64,000 nucleotides of DNA, taken from positions 1-64,000 of the forward strand of contig QIKP01000055.1 in the NCBI GenBank assembly GCA_003233055.1. The letters are read 5' to 3'. Below the pieces are notes generated by a model, which did no database searches, was not told where the DNA came from, and saw only the letters and a program-made list of their open reading frames with translations. Positions 33,689 to 41,933 of this stretch are shown here, one piece after another; the stretch's first letter is position 1; each line of letters begins with the position of its first letter. The DNA is from Planctomycetaceae bacterium. Lineage in GTDB: Bacteria; Planctomycetota; Planctomycetia; Pirellulales; Lacipirellulaceae. Both the position numbers and the translations under genes were made by a program.

Positions 33689-35502
33689 GGTGTTTCTTTT
33701 CCTGGTTTGGTTGGTCGCCAGGATGTTTGGCGCCAGCACCAAGCCACCATTAGCCACAGCAGATAAATCCCGTGTTCCCAAGCCACCACGACGTAGTGGA
33801 AAAAATGAACCCCATCGTAGGGTGTGCCAAGTAGTGGGGGCGAGTCGTAGTGCGCCTTGAGCCAGAACCGCAGGTAGTACGCCATCACGAGGCCGCTCAC
33901 CACGAGCCAGGCCCGCCCGCGAGCGAACGGTAGCAGTGGCACAACCCAGCACCAGTACCACGGATTTTGCGTTGGGGAGAGTAACCAAAACCAAGCGAGT
34001 GTGAGCAGGGCCGCTTCGAGCCAGCGATCCATCGTCACCCGCTTATTCGACGCCCGCCACCCGAGGACAAGGGCGATGGCGAGGAAGGCAAGGCCCGTTA
34101 GTAGACGCGCCAGCAGGAACGACGCACGCGGGTGGTTGTTGGCCAGCTTTTCCCAGTGCGCGATGCCCGCAGCTTCGACTCGGTGGTCGACCCAAGTTGC
34201 CCAACGGTGGACCATACTTTCCGACCACGCATCGGGCACCACGGTAAACCATGGCCGCCGCTTCGGCTTGACCTCCGCCTGGGGCCTTAAGTTTTCGACG
34301 ACGACCGCAAAGAAGAGATCGTTCATCTCCCACCGCTGAAAGAAGGCGAGCAGTCCGTTGTTATGGGCCGTGGCCCCTTCAAGCTGCGTCTGTAGCACCG
34401 CATCGGCCTCGAGCTGAGGTGGCGGGGACAAGTCGTCTGCGTGGGACGCGACGACTGGCGCAGGCCGTGGCTGCGGCTCGAAGTGATGCATGGGCCTTAG
34501 GCAAAGCAGGCTGCCCGCGACCAGTACCATGCCGGTGGCCAGCCCCAGCTTCGCGCTTCCACGTCTCCACCACGTAAAGACGAGCCAAGGGGCCAGCACG
34601 AAGGGATAGAGCTTGGCCCCGACGGCCAGCGCCAGCAGTGCGCCACTTGCCAGTGCCCAGCGACGACGTCGCTTCTCCTGACGCAGCCCGATGCCGGCCG
34701 CGAAGATTGCCGCGATCGTCAGCGCGATGGTGATCGTGTCGAGGTGGCCACTGTTGGCAAACTCCTTCAGAACGAGCGGGCACCAGCCATACACGAGCGC
34801 CCAACCGATGGGCCGGCCTGTCAAACGCAACAGTCCAATCACCATGGCCAGCGTCGCCAGATCGAAGAGCACCATCGCCACTTTTATCAGCAGCACGCGC
34901 CGGTCGGCACTCACGCCGTCGGGAGTCAAGCAAGCCGTTGCTTGAAAAACCATTTGGCTCACGGGCGGATAGACCGTCCGCAGTTCGGAAAAATGAACCG
35001 TATCAAGTACCTGGGCGATGCCCGCATCGGAGCGAACGACTGCGGCGAGTTTTGCCAGCGACGGATCGTCGACAGGCATGTCGAATTCCAGCTTGCTTGC
35101 TGCTAGGTTGACTTGCAGCGGCGAATAGCGAAACGGACTCTCCCCTTCGACCGCGACCACGCCATCCCAGGCGTAACGGTAAAGATCGATTTCCATAAAC
35201 GGTGGGCTTGGCAACAGTAGCGCTCGAAATGCAACGCTCGTTCCGAATATCCACCAGCCAAGCTGCTTGGAATCGGGCAGTCGCACGGCGATCGCCAGCG
35301 CAAGCAAGTACAGAAAAAAAGCTGCCGAGAACAAGCCGAGGACCAGCAAGAGGGGCCGATCGACATGATCGATGCCCAGTCGATACCGCGGCCCGAGCAG
35401 CGTCAGTGCGAGGTAAATCGCGGCGCTCACGTGGGCGAGCAGCCACAAGGCGCACCATTTCTCCCCGTGGGAATTTGAATCGACTCGGTTCACGTTCTTC
35501 AC
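33685..35502 (-). CDS. polytopic membrane glycosyltransferase, GT87/DUF2029-like
   Basis: 605 residues with about twelve hydrophobic helices. It resembles polyprenol-phosphate-sugar dependent mannosyl- and arabinosyltransferases of the GT-C fold. The acidic pair in the first periplasmic loop is seen in SPPFMEIDLYRYAWDGVV near residue 100, a place that is catalytic in such enzymes. GALLALAVGAKLYPFVLAPW is typical of GT87. The C-terminal region has SPTQNPWYWCWVVPLLPF. Its ATG overlaps the stop of the GT2 gene by four bases, so a polyprenol-phosphate sugar made by that GT2 may be its donor (inference). Confidence 0.8.
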   Translation of the reverse strand: MKNVNRVDSNSHGEKWCALWLLAHVSAAIYLALTLLGPRYRLGIDHVDRPLLLVLGLFSAAFFLYLLALAIAVRLPDSKQLGWWIFGTSVAFRALLLPSPPFMEIDLYRYAWDGVVAVEGESPFRYSPLQVNLAASKLEFDMPVDDPSLAKLAAVVRSDAGIAQVLDTVHFSELRTVYPPVSQMVFQATACLTPDGVSADRRVLLIKVAMVLFDLATLAMVIGLLRLTGRPIGWALVYGWCPLVLKEFANSGHLDTITIALTIAAIFAAGIGLRQEKRRRRWALASGALLALAVGAKLYPFVLAPWLVFTWWRRGSAKLGLATGMVLVAGSLLCLRPMHHFEPQPRPAPVVASHADDLSPPPQLEADAVLQTQLEGATAHNNGLLAFFQRWEMNDLFFAVVVENLRPQAEVKPKRRPWFTVVPDAWSESMVHRWATWVDHRVEAAGIAHWEKLANNHPRASFLLARLLTGLAFLAIALVLGWRASNKRVTMDRWLEAALLTLAWFWLLSPTQNPWYWCWVVPLLPFARGRAWLVVSGLVMAYYLRFWLKAHYDSPPLLGTPYDGVHFFHYVVVAWEHGIYLLWLMVAWCWRQTSWRPTKPGKETP

Positions 35503-36263
35503 GTTGCTGCCTCTTCGTGATCGAATCGCGCGTCGTTCGCCTGCCGATTTGCCTTACGCCTACGAGAACCAACGGCGTACTTGGCCAACGTCCACAAGAT
35601 TTTGGTTCCTGCTTTCAGGGAGCCGACGAAGGTGCCACTAATTTTGCTTTTCCCGACTCGCCGGCGGTAAGCGACAGGCACTTCCAGCGTCCGCAGCCTT
35701 TGCTCCGCTGCTTTGATTTGCATCTCGATCGTCCATCCAAAGTCGCGGTCGCTCATGCCGAGCGATTCGAGGGCCTCCCAGTCGATCGCGCGAAAGGGTC
35801 CCAGGTCGGTGTAACGGGCCCGCCAGAAGATTCGCATCAGCCAACAGGCAAGGTGGTTGCCCCAAATGCTCTGAGGCGGCATCGCTCCGCGCTCTCGCTC
35901 GCCGGTCAGCCTTGAACCAAGGACAAAGTCGGCCTTACCCGCAGCGATCGGGGCGACAATCTCTACCAGTTCCTCCGGGTAGTCACTGTAGTCGGCGTCG
36001 AGGAAAACGACCACTGCGGGCGGATCGTTGGCCCGCAAGTATTCCAATCCCGCAAGGCATGCCGAGCCGTAACCGCGGCGGGGCTCCGTGACGACGACCG
36101 CTCCCGCTTGCCGTGCTACCTCTGCCGAGCGGTCGGTCGATCCGTTATCGACGACAACCACTCGACCAACCGTTGGCAAATCGCGCAGCACCAGCGGCAA
36201 CGATTGTTCTTCGTTGAGGGTTGGGATTACGACCGCCACGTTGGAAAGATCGAGCATTTTCAA
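35499..36263 (-). CDS. GT2 glycosyltransferase, polyprenol-phosphate sugar synthase type
   Basis: 254 residues. GT-A fold with VAVVIPTLNEEQSLPLVL, VVVDNGSTDRS and VVFLDADYSDYPEELVE carrying the DxD metal site near residue 92. YTDLGPFRAIDWEAL and GWTIEMQIKAAEQRLRTLEVPVAYRRRVGKSKISG match the DPM1/UPF-type group that charges polyprenyl phosphate. There is no C-terminal membrane domain. It is coupled to the downstream GT87-like gene by an ATGA overlap. Start could be ATG 36263 or ATG 36257. Confidence 0.85.
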   Translation of the reverse strand: MKMLDLSNVAVVIPTLNEEQSLPLVLRDLPTVGRVVVVDNGSTDRSAEVARQAGAVVVTEPRRGYGSACLAGLEYLRANDPPAVVVFLDADYSDYPEELVEIVAPIAAGKADFVLGSRLTGERERGAMPPQSIWGNHLACWLMRIFWRARYTDLGPFRAIDWEALESLGMSDRDFGWTIEMQIKAAEQRLRTLEVPVAYRRRVGKSKISGTFVGSLKAGTKILWTLAKYAVGSRRRKANRQANDARFDHEEAAT

Positions 36264-36816
36264 ATCCGAATTCTAACAGGGGCAACGCCACACGAGCGAC
36301 TCCCCCACGGCCGCCGCTCTGGAAGCCAGCCGCCCTTCATCGATCGATCGTCAACGATTCGTTCGATTCGTGGTTGCTTCTTCCGGCGGTGAACGGTTCC
36401 CTTGGGGCGTTTAGGTTACGGGCCACTGCGCCAAAACGGACAAACGAGAGGCTCGAAGGCTCCGATTCGCCGAGAATCCTCGATATCTCGCTCTGGTTTT
36501 TGTCACGAATTCGACGTTTTTCTTGGAACCGTGGACAAATTGGCTTGGCTGACTCCACCTCGCATCGGCGCAACATGCTTTGTTAGGCGGGCAATGATGG
36601 CGACGGGTGGATGGCGTCGCGACGCCATTTTCAGCAGTTCTATCCATCGAGGGGCGTTTCGGAGGAGTGGCATGGATCATCAGGGCAACGGTCGACTGGG
36701 TGGCTTATTGCGCGCAGGGTGTCTCGATACAATAAGAGCAGACTTCGGATAGGAATTCAACGACTATTCTTGAGCCAGGAGAGGCTGGCTGGTCTTGAGC
36801 GAAGAGAGGAGGGACC
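36264..36816. other. 553-base intergenic region
   Basis: Lies between divergently transcribed genes and must hold both promoters. No gene is supported. At 36355-36400 there is a partial repeat: ATTCGTGGTTGCTTCTTCCG followed by GTGAACGGTTCC (36389-36400), a variant right end of the inverted-repeat family. The part from 36590 to 36660 contains a GGCGTCGCGACGCC palindrome. No terminator or riboswitch was recognised. Confidence 0.5.
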
Positions 36817-37650
36817 ATGCAACCAACAGGCTACGCAATCGTCACCGGTGGAGGCTCGGGAATTGGGCGGGCGTTTTGTCTTGCGCTGGCAGAACGGGGA
36901 TGGGCCGTCGCCGTGGTCGATCGGGATGGCGAGTCGGCCTCCGCGGTCGTGGGCGAGATCGATTGCCTCGGTGGTGTTGCATCCTCCCACCCGTTCGATG
37001 TTTCCGATTCGCAAGCGTGGGAGCAATTCACTCTTTTACGGAAGCAAAGTTGGCCGCGGCTCGATTTGCTCGTGAACTGTGCCGGCAATCTGCTTAGCGG
37101 TGCAATCGACCAATGTGAGTCGGATGACCTTCGGCGGATCATCGAGGTGAATCTGCTGGGGGCCATGTATGGTTGCCGGGCGATGGCGCTGTGGCTTCAA
37201 GAAGGGGGCACCCAAGAACGTTTGCCTTCTCCTAGGGGCGTTATCAACATCGCCTCGATCTTCGCGGTCGTTTCGCCACCCGAGTTTGCCGCCTACAACG
37301 CAAGCAAAGCTGGTTTGGTGGCCCTGACCGAAACGCTGCGCAGCGAATGGGCCCCGCATGGTCTCGTAGCGACGGTTGTCTTGCCTGGTGTCACACCGAC
37401 GCGACTCTTCGAGCGCGCCACCTTTCGCGAGGAAGAACATAAAGTTCTTTGTGAAAAGTTCGTGGAGCGGTCGGCGATCACTCCTGAAATGGTGGCCAAT
37501 TCCGCGCTGACGGCAGCCGAACGCGGAAGGCTCTTTGCCGTGGTCGGCCGGCGGAGTAAACTCTATTGGTGGCTCAAACGACTCGCACCGCAAGGGCTCA
37601 TCGACTTGGTGCGCCGGACGGCGGCGCGTGAGCGGAGGGCCAGAAGCTGA
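36817..37650 (+). CDS. SDR family oxidoreductase
   Basis: 277 residues, classical short-chain dehydrogenase. NAD(P)-binding TGGGSGIGRAF lies at about 9-19, with an acidic residue after strand 2 (VVDRDGES) favouring NAD. LVNCAGNLLSG stands in place of NNAG, INIASIFAVV carries the catalytic Ser, and YNASKAG near residue 162 carries Tyr and Lys. The C-terminal LKRLAPQGLIDLVRRTAARER is basic and amphipathic. GAGGAGGGACC precedes ATG 36817. Substrate unknown. The MiaE gene follows 63 bases later on the same strand. Confidence 0.88.
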   Translation: MQPTGYAIVTGGGSGIGRAFCLALAERGWAVAVVDRDGESASAVVGEIDCLGGVASSHPFDVSDSQAWEQFTLLRKQSWPRLDLLVNCAGNLLSGAIDQCESDDLRRIIEVNLLGAMYGCRAMALWLQEGGTQERLPSPRGVINIASIFAVVSPPEFAAYNASKAGLVALTETLRSEWAPHGLVATVVLPGVTPTRLFERATFREEEHKVLCEKFVERSAITPEMVANSALTAAERGRLFAVVGRRSKLYWWLKRLAPQGLIDLVRRTAARERRARS

Positions 37651-37713
37651 GAGAGAGGGCTGCGTGGCAGAGTCCCCTCGCGTTTTGAGTCCCTGCACAC
37701 CTTGAATGGCCCC

Positions 37714-38301
37714 ATGCTCCACCTCCAATCCACCACTTCCGAGCGATGGCTGGCGCAGGTCGATGCGTCGCTCGACGATATTTTAATCGACCATGCCCAT
37801 TGCGAAAAGAAGGCGGCCGGCACGGCGCTCAATTTGATTTTTGCTTACGTCGAAGATGCCGAACTCTGCCGCGAGATGACGTTGATCGTCAACGAAGAAC
37901 TGGAGCATTTCCACCTGGTTCTTGGCCTTCTCGAAAAACGAGGCGTCCCCTTTCGCCGGCTCAAACCCTCGACCTACGGCCGGCAGCTTAACGACCTCGT
38001 GCGAAAGGGCGAACCGGAGCGGGCGATCGACCGGCTGCTCATCGCGGGGCTGATCGAGGCACGAAGTTGTGAGCGGTTTCAAGTCTTGGCCGACCATTTG
38101 GACGCGCGAGGCGACGAACAGGAGCTGGCCGATTTCTATCGCAGTCTCTTCGAGTCGGAAGCCCGGCACCATGCCGTCTACACCCGGCTCGCTACCCATT
38201 TTGGCGACGATCAGGAGGTGGTGAGTCGCCTCGAAGAATTGTCCACCCAGGAGGCGGCAATCATCGGCATCGGCGAAGAACTGCCGAGAGTGCACAGTTA
38301 A
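37714..38301 (+). CDS. miaE: tRNA-(ms2io6A)-hydroxylase MiaE
   Basis: Hydroxylates the isopentenyl group of 2-methylthio-N6-isopentenyladenosine at tRNA position 37, using O2 and a di-iron centre in a ferritin-like helix bundle. About 195 residues. Metal-ligand helices are visible: DHAHCEKKAAG, VNEELEHFHLVL, GLIEARSCERF and ESEARHHAVY, giving the paired E and ExxH ligands. ATG 37714 is used in preference to the in-frame TTG 37702. It follows the SDR gene and is followed by a repeat-bearing intergenic stretch. Confidence 0.9.
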   Translation: MLHLQSTTSERWLAQVDASLDDILIDHAHCEKKAAGTALNLIFAYVEDAELCREMTLIVNEELEHFHLVLGLLEKRGVPFRRLKPSTYGRQLNDLVRKGEPERAIDRLLIAGLIEARSCERFQVLADHLDARGDEQELADFYRSLFESEARHHAVYTRLATHFGDDQEVVSRLEELSTQEAAIIGIGEELPRVHS

Positions 38302-38560
38302 AGGTACACCGTTAAGGATACACCAGCTTCCTCTATTCATCCCCCCGAAGCGTCTAGGTATTTCCAGGTATTTCCCCTTCGTCCTGTCGGGTATTTTCTA
38401 GCGAGCAAGGGTGAAACCAACTCGCAAGCAGGGAAGTGACCCTACACCAACACGGGTTGTTCGATATTCAGTAGAAGCACGACCGAATCAAGCAGCAGGC
38501 GACCATGCTGGAACAACTGAATTCCCTACGAAGCAGCGGAAGAACGACGGACGGGATCCG
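38302..38560. other. intergenic region between miaE and the 161-aa gene
   Basis: The gap of 350 bases separates converging genes. No gene is supported. A short direct repeat GGTATTTCC occurs near 38358-38378. The last 88 bases of the gap are copy B of the dispersed element, listed separately. Confidence 0.45.
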
Positions 38561-38648
38561 TTAGTGCGAGCCGCACACGCATGTTCCGGTCACGGCGCTG
38601 CTATTTCAGCGTCCAACGATTGCCTTAGCGGAACATCCGAGTGATCAC
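38561..38648 (+). repeat. 88-bp dispersed element, copy B
   Basis: Identical to copy A (3-90, opposite strand) over all 88 bases, with unrelated flanks on both sides, so TTAGTGCG and GTGATCAC mark its limits. It lies 259 bases downstream of miaE in sense orientation, and its right end is three bases from the stop codon of the convergent 161-aa gene. Confidence 0.92.
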
Positions 38649-38651
38649 GCT

Positions 38652-39137
38652 CTAATCTTGGGCCATCGCACTCTTCGCTGCCCCGACGAAATCGTTCACC
38701 AATCGGTAGAGCACTTCGCGCGTGATGGCAAACGGCTCGGCATGTCGCGCCTCGCTGCGGCCTTTTTTGTAACGCATGAGCCCGATCGCGCCGGCGGCCA
38801 CGAGTATCTCGTAGTAGCTTGTCGCGTTCTCCGCACGGTACGGCGGCGTGCTGCGCATCTGCACCGTGCATTGCTCCTCGTCGACTTCGATCGGGGTAAT
38901 GGCTTCGAGCAGGTAGCTGACCCGCCCCGCCAAATCGTCCGCCACTTTGCGGAGACTGTCCGAAGAGAGGTTCGCCAGCTTGGGCGTCCGAAGCTCGAGC
39001 CGCTGTACCGACACGCCAAGGCTGCCTAGCTCGGTCAATTCGCAGACGAGATGATCCTCTCCGTCGCGCGCCGCCAAATCCACCGGCCCACCAATGGTAG
39101 CCCTGATTTGTTGTTCGAGTTGTTGGGATAAAGACAT
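38652..39137 (-). CDS. hypothetical protein, 161 aa, end of the prkA operon
   Basis: Not recognised. Soluble, mixed alpha/beta, with no signal peptide or membrane segment. It begins MSLSQQLEQQIRATIGG, has a middle DLAGRVSYLLEAITPIEVDEEQ, and a C-terminal VLYRLVNDFVGAAKSAM helix. It is only 17 bases downstream of the SpoVR gene, so it is almost certainly co-transcribed with prkA-yeaH-spoVR and may belong to the same stress or dormancy function (inference). Confidence 0.75.
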   Translation of the reverse strand: MSLSQQLEQQIRATIGGPVDLAARDGEDHLVCELTELGSLGVSVQRLELRTPKLANLSSDSLRKVADDLAGRVSYLLEAITPIEVDEEQCTVQMRSTPPYRAENATSYYEILVAAGAIGLMRYKKGRSEARHAEPFAITREVLYRLVNDFVGAAKSAMAQD

Positions 39138-39154
39138 TTCTGCAAGCGTTCAGC

Positions 39155-40699
39155 CTATGACGCTCCTCCGTTGGGTAACCCTAAACTATCGATGCCGTTT
39201 ACTTCGACCGGTTCGCCCCAGTCGATTTTTTGGTCGTCGCCGTCGAACGAGACAACGGCCGCTCTCTCTTCCAGGATGGTTTCGATATGCACGGGGCGTT
39301 GCCAAAGTTTTTCGAGGTTCACGAGCGTGTCGCGGGCGTAGTCGAGGTCGAGTTCCACGCCGGTGTAGTGGTGTTTGAGGTAGAGCTCGCCTCGATTACG
39401 GTAGTTGCCCTCCTCCACGACAATTTTTGGTCGGCCCATGTTGGTGAGGCTTGTGAGCAACTGCTGCTTGACCTTGGGGAACTCTCGACTTTCGATTTCG
39501 TAGTACTCGGTATGCTCGTTGTAGCCAAACCGAAACATCTTATGCTCGCGGACAAAGTCGAGTGTGAGGAACGTGTCGATGAAGGTCAGGTCGTTGTGGA
39601 CTTTGCGAACCTCGAAAATCTTCTCTTTGCCAAGGCCTGTCTGCTTGTCCCAATCGCGGCGTTCTTGGCGGTCGTCGCAGTCGTCGTAGTCTTGGCCAAA
39701 CGCCCCTCGATTCCAACGGCTCTCGATGTCGCGAAACAGCTCGATGCCGACCTTGTAGGGGTTGAGCTTGGCCGGGCTCATCGCCAGGGTGCCGCTGTGG
39801 TGGTCGCAGTAGTGGATGAGGTCGCCCGGCGCGAGCCCCTGCCGCGTCATAAGGGTCGAGTGCCAGTAACTGGCCCAACCTTCGTTCATGATTTTTGTCT
39901 GCCCCTGCGGCGCGAAGTAATACGCTTCGTCGCGGAGCATCGCCAGCACATCGGCTTGCCATGCGCTGAGCGGCGCGCGCTCGAGCAAGAAGAGCATGAC
40001 ATCTTGCTCCGGATGCTCGGGCACCTGGCGGGGCGACTCTTCCTCGTCCTCTTTTTTCGTGCCGATCGCGCCGGGCGGGTTGATGAACGCATCCATGTAG
40101 TCCTTCGCAGGGAACTTTGCGGGTCGGGTCTCTTGCTTCTCTTTTTCCTCAAAACTGTAGCGGCTTCGATCTTCCCGGCGTTTGATAAAGGGCGAATGGA
40201 TATCGATCAGGTCGTCGATGCTCGATACCGCATCGATGAACTCTTCGACTTCTTCGCCCCCCACCTCGTCCATGTACCGACGAATCCTCGCACCATGGTT
40301 GGCCATCCCATCCATCATCTTGCGGTTCGTTTTGCTGAACCAGAAGTTGTTCTTGAAAAAATCGCTGTGACCATAGACATGGGCAATCACCAGCTTCTGA
40401 TCGATCAGCCCATTGGATCGCATCAAGTAGGCGTAGCAGGGATCGTTGTTGATCACCATCTCGTAGATTTTTTGCAGGCCGTAGCTGTACCCTTTCGAGA
40501 GCGACTCGTACTCCATCCCAAATCGCCAGTGTGGGTAGCGAACCGGAAAACCGCCCCGCGCTGCGATCGCGTTAAGCTGGTCAGCGTCGATCAACTCAAA
40601 AATCGTCGGAAAAAAATCGAGCCCATGCCCGCGCGCGTACCCCTCCATCTCGACCTGAATATCGGAAATTTCTTTCGGAAGTGGTTCGATTTCGAGCAT
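39155..40699 (-). CDS. SpoVR family protein
   Basis: 514 residues, full length for the SpoVR/YcgB family. The N-terminal part has the family blocks GHGLDFFPTIFELIDADQLNA, YGLQKIYEMVINNDPCYAYLM and LVIAHVYGHSDFFKNN. The middle has MNEGWASYWHSTLM, followed by HSGTLAMSPAKLNPYKVG. The biochemical role is unknown; in Bacillus it affects spore cortex, and in non-sporulating bacteria the gene travels with prkA and yeaH. It is the third gene of this operon, 36 bases after the DUF444 gene. Confidence 0.96.
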   Translation of the reverse strand: MLEIEPLPKEISDIQVEMEGYARGHGLDFFPTIFELIDADQLNAIAARGGFPVRYPHWRFGMEYESLSKGYSYGLQKIYEMVINNDPCYAYLMRSNGLIDQKLVIAHVYGHSDFFKNNFWFSKTNRKMMDGMANHGARIRRYMDEVGGEEVEEFIDAVSSIDDLIDIHSPFIKRREDRSRYSFEEKEKQETRPAKFPAKDYMDAFINPPGAIGTKKEDEEESPRQVPEHPEQDVMLFLLERAPLSAWQADVLAMLRDEAYYFAPQGQTKIMNEGWASYWHSTLMTRQGLAPGDLIHYCDHHSGTLAMSPAKLNPYKVGIELFRDIESRWNRGAFGQDYDDCDDRQERRDWDKQTGLGKEKIFEVRKVHNDLTFIDTFLTLDFVREHKMFRFGYNEHTEYYEIESREFPKVKQQLLTSLTNMGRPKIVVEEGNYRNRGELYLKHHYTGVELDLDYARDTLVNLEKLWQRPVHIETILEERAAVVSFDGDDQKIDWGEPVEVNGIDSLGLPNGGAS

Positions 40700-40735
40700 G
40701 GCATGTGGTTCGTGGTCAGGCGTTCGACGCTCCCT

Positions 40736-41851
40736 CTACCTTCCGGTTCCGAGGAAGGTCTTGATCGCGTCGTAAATCGCGTCGTTGTCTTCTAGCTCGG
40801 CGGTGATGAGTGCCTCGTAGCGATCGCCGAATCGGCCTTCGAGATGGCCCAAGTACTCGCCGCTTCCATAGGGGCTCTCGACTTGCCCGTAACAATAGAG
40901 ATTCACATGGGGCAAAATTTGTTCCTTGAGGATCTCGAACGCCTGGTCGTTGTCTTCGCCCCAGTTGTCGCCATCGGAGAATTGGAAGCAATAAAGATTC
41001 CAGTCCGACGGCGGGAGTTCGTTCTCGAAGAGCTGCGCACAGACTTTGTAGGCGGAGCTAATCCGCGTGCCGCCACTCTCCCGCGTGTGGTAAAAGGTCT
41101 GCTCGTCGACTTCCTTTGCAGCCGCGTCGTGGATGATGTAGCGCGTCTCGATCCCGTCGTACTGCCGGCTGAGCCAGGTATCGATCCAAAAGGCGGCGGT
41201 CCGGACGATTTGCTTCTGCTCGTCAGTCATCGAACCAGAAACATCCATCATGTAGAGGACTGCCGCGTTGACTTCCGGCTTGTCGATCGTGTTCCAGGAA
41301 CGGTACTGCTGATCCTGCTTGATCGGCACGACCCTCGGATTCGCTGGTTCGTAGACGCCGGTGCTAATCTGCCGGCGGAGCGCCTTGAGGTAAGTTCGTT
41401 TTTTGTGGCGGAGTGCCTCGGGGCCGGTGGAGCGGATGCTGTTGTACTTGGCTTTTTCTTGGGTCATCTGTGCGTTGCCCTTGGGCTCGATGCGGGGGAG
41501 TTCGAGTTCGTCGCCCAGGAGGTCGGCCAGCTCTTCGAGGGTCATGTCGACTTCCATCAGGTGGCCATCACCCGGGTCGCATCCTGCCTCGCCCTGCCCT
41601 CCCGGTCGCTGCTGCCCTCCCTTTCCAACGGGCGTTCCCTCCTCCCCCTCGCCCTGCCCAACCCCGCCGTTGCCATTGTCGCCAAAGCGAAATCGCGGCA
41701 CGTCGAGCTGCGGCACGGGAATGCTCACCAGCTCCTTATTTTTGCGACCAATCATCTCGCCATGCGAAATGTACTTCCGAAGATTCGCGCGCACTTTCCC
41801 TCGCACAATCTGCTGAAAGCGTCGCTGGTCGCGTTCGATTTTTAGAGTCAT
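40736..41851 (-). CDS. YeaH/YhbH (DUF444) family protein
   Basis: About 371 residues. It begins with the basic DQRRFQQIVRGKVRANLRKYI block and a glycine-rich linker (about 60-90). The C-terminal von Willebrand A-like domain carries the MIDAS motif YMMDVSGSMTDEQK near residue 205 and ESGGTRISSAYK. It is a partner of the PrkA kinase and SpoVR in a conserved operon; molecular function unknown. ATG 41851 gives the usual family N-terminus. A hairpin region of 82 bases separates it from prkA. Confidence 0.94.
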   Translation of the reverse strand: MTLKIERDQRRFQQIVRGKVRANLRKYISHGEMIGRKNKELVSIPVPQLDVPRFRFGDNGNGGVGQGEGEEGTPVGKGGQQRPGGQGEAGCDPGDGHLMEVDMTLEELADLLGDELELPRIEPKGNAQMTQEKAKYNSIRSTGPEALRHKKRTYLKALRRQISTGVYEPANPRVVPIKQDQQYRSWNTIDKPEVNAAVLYMMDVSGSMTDEQKQIVRTAAFWIDTWLSRQYDGIETRYIIHDAAAKEVDEQTFYHTRESGGTRISSAYKVCAQLFENELPPSDWNLYCFQFSDGDNWGEDNDQAFEILKEQILPHVNLYCYGQVESPYGSGEYLGHLEGRFGDRYEALITAELEDNDAIYDAIKTFLGTGR

Positions 41852-41933
41852 GGTTGGCACCGATAAACGATTAGCGATGAACGATGAACTGCAAGCAACA
41901 ATCGATTCATTCATCGTTTATCGTTCTTTTCTG
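41852..41933. promoter_or_regulatory. intergenic hairpin between prkA and yeaH
   Basis: CGATAAACGA at 41861-41870 pairs perfectly with TCGTTTATCG at 41914-41923. Further GATGAA/TTCATC words inside extend the pairing imperfectly. It is not followed by a T-run on the minus strand. It could act as an mRNA processing or stability element that sets different levels of kinase and partner proteins (inference). Confidence 0.55.

Noticed and set aside
39230..40795. 521-codon plus-strand frame opposite spoVR
   Set aside because: Antisense to a complete SpoVR gene, no recognisable domain.
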